Shown: piece after piece, positions 1 through 11,118 of the stretch
Numbering within the stretch: position 1 is the first letter of the stretch
Layout of the letters: every line of letters starts with the position of its first letter
From: Hippopus hippopus
Taxonomy: Eukaryota; Mollusca; Bivalvia; Cardiida; Cardiidae
Assembly: GCA_946811185.2 (NCBI GenBank)
Contig: OX328106.1
Span: 28,084,426 to 28,148,425 of the forward strand
DNA length: 64,000 nt
Direction: 5' to 3'
The notes under the pieces: generated by a model
What the model saw: the letters and a program-made list of their open reading frames with translations, nothing else
What the model was told of the DNA's origin: nothing
The model's database searches: none
Made by a program: the position numbers and the translations under genes

Positions 1-1005
1 TACTTGGCCATAGCTGTTTTCTTCCTTGACAGATTAGTTGCTTTTGATGCATGGTTGCATCTATGTATTTCCATCAATGTGTTATACACGATCGTGTATC
101 GATACATTGTTTGTAGTGCATATACTTAGCGCAAGTTTCCTACTCCGGTTGTATATACACATATATTACCAGTAGCGATTGGTCAGTTGCCACTGCAAGT
201 CGGGTAGAATCAGATCACAAATGCGATTATTCGCAATTTCAGTTGATATCATTGAAGTCAACATAGGATGGTCATATAAACCAGTTTATATGTTTGACTA
301 CAAAGGATAAGACGGAAAGGTTGTCACTGATAGATCGATATAAATTACGTCTCCAAATTAACGAGATGCCGACCGGATGAAAATGAGATTGAATGTTCCT
401 ACAGATTAGAAAGATGAAAGATCGAAAACAGATAGAGTACCAGGGGTGAATTCCAATAATAATAAAAACTTGTTTCGTCTAATGAGGTGTGTGGAACAAG
501 CGGAAGTTAAATAATTTCTGACAGATCTCAAACGATTTGTGAAAAGTAGACCGAAAATCTTATTGAAATATGAAGCCAATTTACTAAGTAATTGAATGCC
601 AAACGATATTGAATTTCACTTTTTACAGGTCAGGCAGCTTTCGTTGTTGCTAGAACCGGTATCAACAAATATTGAAGAGAAAAGGAAATGCTACATGTCT
701 TTTTGTAACATACGTGGAGCCATTTCGAGGAAGGGTCGGGTGGTTTAGTTGTGTTTACCTGTTCTGTTCTACTCACTGTATTAGTAAATAGTCATTATTA
801 TATAATGATTAGTGCAGTATTTATGTTCTATTCCTTAGCTTTTCCCATTAAATCGAATATCACCAATTAGTAATATGTTATAGCAATTTTAACAGCAGTA
901 TCCTTATAAATATCTGAAAGTTCGTCTTTGGTTATCTTTTCATCCGTAAGATTGATCACAGATGACGAAATGTCTGAAGGACATCTCCAGCTGATGGCAA
1001 ACAAA
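1..1005. other. Non-coding stretch, nothing recognised
   Basis: AT-rich sequence with no open frame worth reporting and no repeat family seen elsewhere in the window. Confidence 0.5.
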
Positions 1006-1179
1006 TATGAGCCATGCTCTGTGAAAAACGGGTATAATGCGTCAGCAAAAACGATCCGCCCGTGTCAGCCTGCGCAGTCTGACATGGGCCGACACTTTTT
1101 GCTATCTTTAGATTTTCTGTACGTCAAAGGACCATTCCATCTACAGTAAACCACCTTTTGCCAGAGTATGGCTCATACT
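1006..1179 (+). mobile_element. Family B MITE, internally deleted copy
   Basis: It begins ATGAGCCATGCTCTG and ends with the inverted form CAGAGTATGGCTCAT. The inner part has the family's CAGCCTGCGCAG motif. Full-length relatives are about 250-270 bp, so about 80-100 bp have been lost from the right half. Confidence 0.75.
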
Positions 1180-1992
1180 ATACAGCATCTTATCGGCATT
1201 TCATACATTATTACGTATGTTATGCAGTCTTTAGCACAAGTATAAGGTGCATACAATGATAATAACTGGTGCATTGTTAATTTGCCGTAAACCGACATCA
1301 TTTGTTTCGTTTAAGTCGTCAAAATACTCGTGGCTCGGCTTCACTGGACGAAATGTTTACATGGGTTCAAGAGAAGGATCTAGAAATAGCCATGACTTGT
1401 ATCGCCTCTATAAATTATATTCTGGAATGACAGGTTTTGATTTATTCTGAAATGACAGATTTCGATTTACGTCCTACCATCTGACAAGGCCTTTAGAGAT
1501 CTACGTTGTTTTCATAGTGTAAATATTTGCCTTTGGCCAAAGTGAAAAAACAGTTCCCCGTACATCAGGAAAACTTGTGGCAAATTGATTACTATCTATT
1601 TCATTCAACAATGTTTTTCTACTGCTTTATAGACAAATCTTATAAATTGACCCAAGGTTGTATTGTCCCCTGCAAAATAGTCTCATTTTGAACTAATCTA
1701 AATTTTGTCGTTCCTTTGCTAAAGAGTTCGTCATATCTCTAGGCCATGCAATGACTTAAATACTGATAAAATGATAAACCTGCAATTAGGTTACCCTTGC
1801 TTTTATATACATTGTAACAAACAGATAATTGAAACGTGAGTAGTATCAACTAAAAATGTGAAAAAAAAATATACATATATATATATAACTCTCACAGCAG
1901 TCGCAGGCACGGTTGGAAAAAACATATCCGGTTGATGGCAAGAGTTTATTCCTATAATAATATTGTCAAAGTTTTGCAATATCCTAGTCACA
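1180..1992. other. Non-coding stretch, nothing recognised
   Basis: No supported gene. There is a short TA/CATA microsatellite near 1870-1890. Confidence 0.4.
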
Positions 1993-2082
1993 TTATATGA
2001 GCCATGCTCTGAGAAAACAGAGGGCTTAATGCATTTGCAAAAAGTGTTGACTCAGATCAGCCTGCGCAGTCCGCGCTGGCAA
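1993..2082 (+). repeat. Family B MITE, left-end fragment
   Basis: It starts with the family end ATGAGCCATGCTCTG, continues through GGGCTTAATGCATTTGC and CAGCCTGCGCAGTCC, then stops at the central palindrome. Confidence 0.65.
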
Positions 2083-2902
2083 TGCAAACGTACTGGTATC
2101 AGATAATTTACATGTACTTCATTTAGGGACAATAATTCATTACATGATGAGTTGTACTACTTGATGACCGGTAACAAAGTGAATGTCGAGCTCAATTTAT
2201 CGCAGCAACGAACCCAAAAATACAAAACCTATGTAACTTGTATGATTTTGAAGTTTTGAAACAGCATAGCCACCAGCAAGATAGGTAAAAGTATCCAGTT
2301 ATCGGCGGTCACACAAGTTTGTGTCGCAAGCTGTAAGAAAAAAAAAACACTAGCTTTGGTAAGTTAAACATTGCACATTGGGCGTTAAACTGCCAATTTA
2401 GTAAGGCCTGAGTCAAGATTACGATGACAATTTCTTTCCTTATTAAAAACGGGGCTAAGGCGACAAAATCAGGGCCAATACGTAAATGAGTCAACCTCAT
2501 TGGCTGCTGCAACAGGGCCAATTAGAGATTCTTCACAAATACTTTTTTTTTCGCCGCCATGTTGGAAAATTTCTTTCAATTCAATTGGAGCCTTTTTCGA
2601 TCAATGTTATGTATTTAGGTATTTCATAATCTTGGCACTTTACAACACTTTACCTTTCAACTGCGCAAATGTTGCAGCAGCCAATCAAATCAATTGATCT
2701 ATGTAGTGACCCCGATTTTTGTAGCACCAGCCCTGTTTAATTGATATACGTATTGTCATCGCAGTCTTGATATAGGCTTGACATAATTTACAGTATAATA
2801 CCTAACATGCATTTTCTTATTTACAAACTATTCTGTATAACCGTGTGACTTTAAGTAGGTCGAGTCGAAGACTTTCGCAAAGTATATCCGAAGCGTTGTT
2901 AC
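2083..2902. other. Region upstream of the C1q gene
   Basis: No gene recognised. Any promoter of the C1q gene should lie in the last few hundred bases, but I see no convincing TATA box or initiator to mark a start site. Confidence 0.3.
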
Positions 2903-2944
2903 TTGATTACAAATTTACAAAGACGTTCGTTCTGCAGTACTAAT

Positions 2945-3308
2945 ATGTTTCTCAAAATGGCCAGAAACGTCCGTTTGTGTTTGCTGGTGATATTTTTGTC
3001 TTATGTTTGCATCTTTGAACATGCAAATGCAAAATGTCACAGTGTAGAATTGGTTCTTAAACGCCTCGAAGACATTGAGTCGAAGGTAAAAGAAAATACA
3101 CTAGCGCAGAAGGAGGTTTACGAACTTAAAGCAGTGGTAAATAAACAGAAACATGCGTTACAGGAATCTGCAGAGGCAGTTTCAAAATTGGAAAATATAG
3201 TAGAGAACATGTTCAACGTTAAAGCAGAGCCACGGGAGCTCTCACGATCGACCAAACACAGAGCAGTATTGAAAATAGAGAAGGGAACCAGTGAGGAACA
3301 CACATCTG
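2945..3308 (+). other. C1q gene, coding exon 1 (signal peptide and coiled stalk)
   Basis: This exon encodes the first 121 residues plus one base of the next codon. The frame runs on past the donor only to an early stop, as expected of intron read-through. The gt at 3309-3310 is followed by aaga, a good donor. Confidence 0.75.
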
Positions 3309-6216
3309 GTAAGACATTCTAAAAACAATGACTTTTGTGAAAAGCTTTCCTGTGCAGACACGACTTTTTCTGGTCAGAGACAGCCGGTAATTACTTTTGA
3401 GACAAGCAATTACTCTTTTTTCCAATCTTTGTCGCCCATTGTTTTGAAAAACAACTTTTTTATTTCGCTTCGTATGTATATCCTTGCAAAAGAAAATCTG
3501 GGTTCGTATTTACCAACCATTCTTTTGAACATTCTTTATGTATTTCTCCTCTAAATTTTAAAGTAATATAACTTCTGATTGGCTATTAAACCATTCAGTT
3601 TAACCAATCAGAAGTTGTATTACTTTTTAAGTAGAAAAAACAGTCGGTGTAGTCAATCTGAAGAAGTTTTGTTACTTTCTAAATCTAGAAAAAGACTAAC
3701 AGTGAAACGAACAATGGTTGGTGAATATGGACCCTGAAATGAAATACAAATGTTGTTTTTCAAGACTATAGAAAATACTTTAGGTCCAGGAAATTTTTAA
3801 CATATATTCTATATGAAGTGACGTCATTCTATGTAAAGTAAGTCGCTCGTAGCTGTTCCGATTTCCGCCCTCCGATATGTTGTCAATGAAAGTCACTTGA
3901 CGTAAATTTATCGATATTTTCCGCTACTCGACCAAGGAGGACGAAAAACTCAAGGATTTACCGATATTAACTGTTTTTGATGAAAATTTACAACGCTGTA
4001 ACTATTTGAAATGTTACCAGTAAATATATATGAATCAAGTTTTTTCATGTTGAAAGTTGGTTCAAAATTTTCCGTCGTTGCAATGGATATGGGATTGGAA
4101 GTGGGTGGAGTAATATTCAGAGCATTCAAAGCGACTGGACTCTAATGCTTGACGATATTTTCATTCTTCTTTGTCGTTTGAAAGGGAGAAAATATAAAAA
4201 TAAAATGGTGCTATTTTTATGTTGTCTTTGATGCCCAAGGTTTTATTGAAATTTACCGACTGGGCAGTGGGGTTTTGTTTTGGTTAGTAACTGGAGCAGT
4301 CATGGTTTATTCAAGGGAATATAATCCGGATCCACTCTTGTACACTTAGTATGATCTTGTTTTCCTTTAATCAAGAGTCGGTCATGTTAGAATTGAAATA
4401 ATCTTCTTTCTATCGTGGTTTATCGTTCAATAAACCACGGTTGTGAGTTATGAGACGCAACAAATGAACCACTAGGGCTATCGCCCTCGTGGATTATTTA
4501 TTGTGCCTCATAACTCACAACTGTGGTTTGTGGTTTATTGAACGATAAAGTACAATAGAAAGAAGATTATTTCTTAATTAACCGATGTGTGATGCATGAA
4601 AATGTGAGAAAACGAGATGATACAAAGGAAAAATTACTCTCTACATGTGATTTCTTCTTTTATTGTAATAGTTTTCGATGGTGGTCTGGTTCAACTTGAA
4701 GCTTTCTGTGAAGAAGGGATCAGCCTTATATAACTGTTTTGTTTATTCATTCGGCAGCTTAGACAAGTTTACGGAAATTTACATCACAAATAAGTTATCC
4801 TTCAACAGACTATCTCGTGTTTCAGTGACTCTAGGGAAGAATGCTTTTGAAGCATCGTTGTAAGGGGAGAAACCCCGATACCCTGCAATTCTTCCTTTTT
4901 TCACAAAGTTTTATACCCATTTATAGTAAAATCTCATCATATGAGCTACCTTAAAATGGTCATCCACAAATGCTTAATAATTTGTTCTTAAATTTTGTCG
5001 ACTTTTGAACAGTTAAATTTGTAAGTGTCTGTGACGAATTGGCACTGCAACATAATGCTTATTATCCCCCGCCGAAGGCGGAGGGATATAGTTTTAGCGT
5101 TGTCCTTCCGTCCGTCCGTGTGTCCGTCCGGGAGAATATCTCCAATACCATTGGAGGGACTTTCGTGAAACTTTATACATGTGTACAATAACCCATTCAG
5201 ACGATACACCTTTTTTTATTTTTTGATTTGATGAAAAATGGCCGACTGGGAGCGATTTTAACCCTTTCCCAAACGGCAAATTTTGGACCAAACCAAATTG
5301 AAAGCATTTTGCAGATGGCAAATTAACAGTTGCTAAAAAGATGATTTTTCTATATGATAGGGTAGAAAACATTGTGGGAAAAGGAGAAAATGCTGGTTAC
5401 CAGCATTTTCTCCTTTTCCCACAATGTTTTCAAAAGGCTTCTATTCCTGACCCGTAAAAATCAGGGATTGTTTGGGAAAGGGTTAAGTTACGTGGTCAAG
5501 TAAATTTTTCGGCGGGGGATATCATTTCAACGAAATTGCTTGTTAATACATAACATGAAAAAACAAACTTCTCTCAAAGCAAAAACTTAAGTTTAAATTT
5601 AGTCTATAACAATACCATCCTAACTCACAAGAGCCTGGCTAAAAACGAAACACACATGTCCGAATATTTCTGCGTGCCCAAGGACAATTCTACCGCATGG
5701 TTCAGTTTCCGTTGTTTCACAAAGTGGATTCCATGGAACCATAAGTATGTGATGACTTTCTTGGTATAATGAATTGCGGAGATGCATTGAACCTCCTTTA
5801 GCAATAGCACCGCTTATTTACTTTCAGAAAAAATATCCCGAGATATAACAGGTCCTATAGCATTTATGGCATATATGAAAAGATTCCATACATGTAATCA
5901 GAATCCACCGGGCGCCATTCTACCATTCGAGATGACAACACTCAACACGGGAAGTTTCTACAACAAGACATCCGGTTTATTTACATGTCCATCTTCCGGT
6001 TTGTATAAGTTAGACTGGGCACTGGCATATTACCATCCAAACAACACTGGCACCAGCACCGGCACCGGAAGTGTAGAAGACGATAGGGGATATACACTGG
6101 ACGTGGATTTTGTGATTGTTTATTTAAATAGAAGTTACACTGCTGGTGTTACAAATCCAGATGATAATGGTGTTTTCATGCCGTATTTTTCCAAATTTTC
6201 TGGGTTTAAAATCTAA
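2945..6216 (+). CDS. Secreted C1q-domain-containing protein, two exons
   Basis: Coding exons are 2945-3308 and 5828-6216, joined in phase 1 (donor TCTG|gtaaga, acceptor ctttcag|AAAA), giving about 250 residues. Residues 1-29 are a signal peptide with a hydrophobic run LCLLVIFLSYVCIF ending HANA. Residues 38-90 form a Lys/Glu/Leu-rich heptad-like segment, likely a trimerising coiled stalk. Residues 130-250 are a C1q head: GPIAFMAYM opens it, GSFYNKTSGLFTCPSSGLY is the typical core around residues 163-181, and FSGFKI closes it. Between core and end the usual strand pattern ending in a GD.V.V-like motif is missing. A Thr/Gly-rich loop (TGTSTGTGS) lies there instead, so the head may be altered. 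C1q-domain proteins are usually extracellular lectin-like recognition proteins, and a role in innate immunity is inference. The start at 2945 (MFLKMARN) or 2957 (MARN) both leave the signal peptide; the upstream in-frame start is less likely. Repeats fill the intron. Confidence 0.8.
3560..3626. repeat. Inverted repeat in the C1q intron
   Basis: Arms of about 23 bp, AAGTAATATAACTTCTGATT and its inverse, flank a loop of about 21 bp. It is probably a MITE remnant that could form a stable intronic hairpin. Confidence 0.6.
3805..4590 (+). repeat. Family I repeat, copy 1 (C1q intron)
   Basis: It matches 28968-29665 over most of its length, from GTGACGTCA through the CGCCCTCCGATAT segment to the end ATAGAAAGAAGATTATTTCT. 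This copy also carries an inverted block at about 4395-4470 versus 4500-4575 (TCATAACTCACAAC and inverse). The inner frame, open in copy 2, is closed here by a stop after AFKATGL. Confidence 0.65.
5062..5523. mobile_element. Short element with TATCCCCCGCCGAA ends, split by a family A MITE
   Basis: The left end TATCCCCCGCCGAAGG and the right end TTCGGCGGGGGATATC are inverted copies. Without the nested insertion at 5258-5486 the element is about 235 bp. A run of GTCCGTCC follows the left end, as in the larger F elements. Confidence 0.7.
5258..5486 (+). mobile_element. Family A TTAA hairpin MITE, complete copy
   Basis: It is flanked by TTAA on both sides, with ends TTAACCCTTTCCCAAACG and GGGAAAGGGTTAA. 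It has the central palindrome GGGAAAAGGAGAAAATGCTG and its inverse. It sits inside the element at 5062-5523, so it is the younger insertion. Confidence 0.9.
5672..5812 (+). repeat. Family B MITE, right-half fragment next to C1q exon 2
   Basis: It contains the family segments CAAGGACAATTCTACC, CATGGTTCAGT, TGATGACTT.CTTGGTATAA and GAGATGCATT. It ends about 15 bp before the C1q exon 2 splice acceptor, so it may overlap the polypyrimidine and branch-point region. Confidence 0.6.
5828..6216 (+). other. C1q gene, coding exon 2 (C1q head)
   Basis: The acceptor tttactttcag is good. The first two bases complete the Glu codon begun in exon 1. The stop TAA follows directly after FSGFKI, the normal end of a C1q head. 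Confidence 0.75.
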
Positions 6217-6611
6217 TACCACCATTACTGTCGTTTTATTTCGTATTTGTTATTCCTCATTATTGATAGATAACGACTGATACTTTGTCCGCAGAAATCC
6301 ATTTTCTCTGCAAATTATGTCGATGTGTTCACGCTCTTATTTCTCCGATATGGCTGGTAGATATCTCTAATTCACCATCTAAGTATGCTGACAATAATTT
6401 GTTAATGTTATCTATTGAACATCCGACAAAATCTACAGACTTGTCCATGTAAGAGGCATTTGCAGACAACTAATCAATCGAGTAAGAGTAAAATGGTCTA
6501 AATTTTTCTATGAAAAGATAGAAAAACATTTTGGAAAAGTGGAATGGATGGTTTCTAGGAGTTTCCCTTTTTAACGTCACGGTTACAAACTTTTATATCC
6601 CGCGGATGGTG

Positions 6612-6642
6612 AATAAACGGATTTGTTTGGTACAAAAATAAA
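6612..6642 (+). promoter_or_regulatory. Possible poly(A) signals for the C1q gene
   Basis: AATAAA occurs at 6612-6617 and 6637-6642, about 400 bp after the stop codon. In AT-rich DNA such hexamers also arise by chance. Confidence 0.3.
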
Positions 6643-8739
6643 TTATTAACCTGAAATAGATTTACTTCTCTAGGCAAATCTGGAGAATAAAGGTCTAATT
6701 GTTTATAAACCTCATAAATACTTAAAACGTAAAGTAGTTATTATGATCAGGTAGAAGCATCTAATTACTTTGGCTCTTTGAGAAACAATCTCATTTTGTG
6801 TTCTACCGACCCGAGGGAAAAAATACTTTTACCTACATTCTCGGCAGCAGCATTTGATCCTTTTCCTTCAGTATTTTCAACCATTTTAGAGAGAACCCTA
6901 TCAGTTAAGCCACAGTTGTTTTTCAGTCTGCATTATGCTTTTAATTTGGGCATGTGTGAAATGTTTTCTACTGCTAAGGAGTACAGAGGTAGAGTGTCGT
7001 TCGGCGTACCAGTTACGAACCTTCAGCATACTTTGGCATTTAGGAATATATCAGTCCATTTCTGTATGAATAAGACACATTTTACGATAATAAATGAAGT
7101 AATTACGTGGCCTCGGGCTAATACCGTAGACCAGACACATGTAAGTCGACAAATACGAAATGTACTGGATTAAAACAAATCATTTATGCAATATAAACAC
7201 AGCTATTCTGCTAAATACGCCCATGCACAGTTATTTCGCCGATTATTGAAGAAAATAAAAGTTTAAGTCAAGATAGTTTTGCAGTTTATAAATAGAATCG
7301 TCATTAATTTGATATTCCATTTTTGTCCTTGTTTTGGCCCTCGCTTTACAGGCTCCTTTTAAACAGTAAGGTCGCGACCAATATGAAATATCGCGCGAGT
7401 CCAAGGGTTGAGCGTAATGTTACTTTTTACGCAGCGAGAAGCAAATACAAGCAACATGATATTCTTTATACTATATACCTACAACTTACAAAAATAAAAC
7501 TTTGCAATCATTGTCAAACTTTGTAGAAAACTACATTAAAATTGAAATAAATACTAGTTTACTAGGTAGAAACTTCGTTTCCGAGTGGTGGATGAATATT
7601 ATAACGCAACATTTTGACCAGTGAAATCGACAACCAATATGCACCTGTTCAGCGCGCGGGATACATCATACGTTTTTAACAGGCTTTTAACGCGGAGTAA
7701 TCGAATAAAAACTGCATTGTTTTGGAACAAAATCATATGTATTTTTAGCACGGTCAACTGATCAAGGCATCCCCATTGCATTAAGGAAGGTTCATTCCGC
7801 ACATTCCGTGCTCATGACATGGACTGTACATAACAAAAAAAAAAAACTGGATATCAATATTCTACCATAACTATCAAAAATGAAAAAGCACCAGTTTGAG
7901 TAATCATGTGATCACAGCATCCCAAGTCACAAACAATTCCAGCTTCCGGTCCTACAAGGTGAAAATGGATATCTCAATAAGGATACTTTTTTGATGCCAT
8001 TATCCTAATATATCTCTTTTGTTACTAGGTTACATGTCAAATCGAGAGTTTCTTTTTTCATGCACAATCATGTTGTTTGTTGCAAATATTTTGTGATCTC
8101 CTCACCTGTCAAATATACCAAAACAAGAATGGAGACACATTTTTCATTCTGATAACTACCATCATTATATATACCATCATTATATAGTAAATAGTTCTGG
8201 AGGTCAATGTCGCTTTATTGACGTAAAACCATGTTTATCCCCTTAACATTCAAACACAATTTTGAACCCCACCCTTGCATTACAAACTATTTGGAAACTG
8301 TGGATGAGATGTGCGGGCTTGTCCAAAACACCTATTTATTTTCCTACTACGTGTTTCTCAAATTTTCGATGATAATCCTTTTGTGTCATCTTGAACTTGT
8401 AAGTAACTGGAATATTTCTACCAAAAATGTAGCTAGTTCGGTAATGGGTTAACATCTTTACAGCCGACGATATCGAAAAAAAAGTCTCGTTAACAAAAAA
8501 GTAATCTACATAAATCAACACTCGAATAAACGATAATAGAATTCTGGCAACTGGAGAAGGTGATCGTGACGAGTATTTCACCTTTTGCCACAAAAATTTG
8601 CAAAGTAGTCTGCTGCCAGACGGAAAAAGTTGGCGGCGAGCAATAAAGAGTTATATTGCTAATGGATCTAATTGTAATTTAAGACTCTTCTGATGAAAAA
8701 TCGTGATATTATTTCTAATTTTGTCAGAATACCCAATAA
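6643..8739. other. Non-coding stretch, nothing recognised
   Basis: No gene is supported. An open frame of about 130 codons at 6778-7173 lacks an early ATG, homology and splice logic, and frames of that length are expected by chance in DNA this size. A short tandem ATACCATCATTATAT lies near 8157-8187. Confidence 0.35.
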
Positions 8740-8930
8740 CCATTTCGATTCCGCGTACAACCGTGAAAAAGACGGCTTTTGTAAAAAATGAGAGAAAAGG
8801 AGAAAATGCTGGACTAGCATTTTCTCCTTTTCCCGCAAGGTTTTCTTACCCTTCGAAAATCAAACTCCTAAATTTGAGGCGTGTTTTGTTTGTCGTCTTC
8901 AAAAGCTTTCACTTTGATTAGGACCAATCT
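8740..8930 (-). mobile_element. Family A MITE, degraded copy
   Basis: The core AAAAGGAGAAAATGCTGG with its inverse lies at 8793-8834. The flanks keep AAAAAGACGGCTTTTG on the left and TTGTCGTCTTCAAAAGC on the right. Confidence 0.7.
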
Positions 8931-8931
8931 A

Positions 8932-9125
8932 AACTACACACAATCCCTGCTTTGAGCGACCTTGAGCACGAAGTCCCTGGAAAACATTGTGTTAAGGGAA
9001 AAAATGCTGGTAACTGGCATTTTACCCTTTTCCCATAATGTTTTCTACCCTTTAAGAGACACTTTTGGGTCACATCAAACATCGGAAAAGTCCTAAATGT
9101 GTCGTCTGGTCTAGGAAATGGTTAA
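8932..9125 (-). mobile_element. Family A MITE, degraded copy
   Basis: It has CACACAATCCCTGC on the left, the core GAAAACATTGTG...AATGTTTTC, and GGAAATGGTTAA with a terminal TTAA on the right. It lies almost directly against the preceding copy. Confidence 0.7.
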
Positions 9126-10797
9126 CGAATATCGTATGGAAGGTTCCTTAGATAAGGTTCAATTTGGAACAGTTTAAACACTAGAAGAATCTCAAGACAT
9201 CAAACATTTAGACTCTAGGAAAGAAAAAAAGTAGTTCGTTGAATAAACAAATTAACGAGTGGTCTGTGAAAGTTTTTTTTTTTTTAATAAACTTCCAGCA
9301 GAAATATAGAAAGCTCCCTTGTTTTCTGAGTAGCATACCAATCGCAAATTTTCTTATCTTACCCACGTTTGGAAAAAGCAATGTGTGACGGCAAATTTTA
9401 CCTTATTTTATACCTCTTTTATGGAAGTAAATCGTTTTTCCTTTTTTTATGAATATTACCACGTGTACACGTATTGTTTTGTTCATTCTAACCTATAATT
9501 CGTTAAATGCTGTTATGTGATACAAAGAAACTGACATTCATTTGCTTTTTGAGAAAAAATTTCAATGAACTCGTGACCTCAAAATGTTATTAAACTCGCA
9601 AGAATTTCGTCAGAGGCTCGCTTAATGAATTTTTTCCAGATTCTTTGAGCAGAATTTCATATCAATTGCGAACTTATTCAGATCCTATATATCTTGGTTG
9701 GACCTGATAGTTCAGAGAGTAACCGGCGAAATTATTTTTTGTTTTGTAAACAATCAGGGTGTAATGAGAAAATGTTGCTAATGAGCGGAAGCCTCCGGGA
9801 CTTTTACATTATGGAAACAATTTCAATTAAATTTATTTAAAAAGTAGCTTTGAAACAATATGTGCCATGACAAAATTTCTGTCTTGATGACAGACTGTAA
9901 ATCGGTTTTTTTTTTAAGATCACATTTTGGTACAGAAACATAAAACGACATAACATCAAAGAATACTATGTATGAAATTTTGTTGGATTGAAAACTAACG
10001 AATTGAGAAAATGCATTCCAGCAATCTTCATAACCAAAAAGATATGATACAACTTATTGAGTATTTATTGATTTAAGAAAGTCTATTTTGTCACCTGGTA
10101 CAAGGTCTTATTTCTTGTATTTGTATTATTTATAGATTTGCAGTGTCCTCGATAGAGGCCAAATATTCTCTTTGTTCTATTTTTCTTTTATTTTTAAAGG
10201 ACGGAAAGAAGTCTTACCTAAGCATAAATAGTTGTCATTGCAAATTACAGTTTTTACTCTCTACTTATGAAATGTTTCTTGTTTATAATTTATAATCCAA
10301 ATATAAAGAGACACAGAGACAGTTTCGAAATTTATTTTCGAGCTTTAAATTCGTTCGTTAGTGTGTATTTACCTAATAAGAGAAACATATATATTCTTTT
10401 GTAAAAATAAGCGATAATTATTTACTTTTCCGACATCTGATTGAAGTATGGTGATCATCAAGAAGAAAATTGGGTCACCTACCCATTAATTTTCTAACAT
10501 TTTTTGTCCAAGTATCTAAGTTCTCGAGGCTAGAAAAATAAGAAAAAACAATGTATACTGTACCTATCAAGATGTACATCCAACAAATTTTCGTCGATTG
10601 GAGTAAGTATATGTATTGTAGTCATTTAATTAACTTAGAAGGCAGACTTTTTAAAATACATTGACTTTAAAAGAAATATAAGATGTTGGTTTGTAGACCA
10701 TTTTTCTCGGGAAGATTTAGTAACTAATTATAAAAGACTTCGCCCCCCCCCCCGAAAAAAAAGGATAATTATAATATTTATAAATAACAAAACCAGC
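9126..10797. other. Non-coding stretch, nothing recognised
   Basis: AT-rich with several short homopolymer runs, including a C run at 10744-10753. No gene or family member recognised. Confidence 0.4.
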
Positions 10798-10811
10798 TGT
10801 ACAAGATTTTT
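10798..10811. repeat. Target-site duplication, left copy (LINE)
   Basis: TGTACAAGATTTTT is identical to 15701-15714. The last Ts merge with the poly(A) tail of the LINE, read as T on this strand. Confidence 0.75.
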
Positions 10812-11118
10812 TTTTTAAATCAGATTTCATTGTCCCCGTATATTGGTGTGTGAGGGTCGGGGAGCCATCCCTCTCCACATCTTACAAAATTTGTCACAAA
10901 GTAATGATTATACAATTAGGGACAATAAAACGGAAACTGTTAATAAACATGAGAAAAAAAGTAATTAAGAATAGAAAAAAAAAAGGGGGAAATGAAAAGC
11001 GAATCTTCCCAGGTTGACAAAAAAAAGTATTAAATTCTCGAAGCATTCATAAAACAAGTAAAGTTTTTCCAGTCTTTAGTAAAACATTCTAGACTGTTGT
11101 TTTCCATGGCTGTTTTTC

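Noticed and set aside
6490..6565. Possible family A remnant (AGAAAAACATTTTGGAAAAG)
   Set aside because: Only one arm-like word and no flanks in order.
6778..7173. 131-codon open frame on +
   Set aside because: It begins without an ATG, has no recognised motif or fitting splice signals, and frames of this length are expected a few times by chance in 64 kb of both strands.
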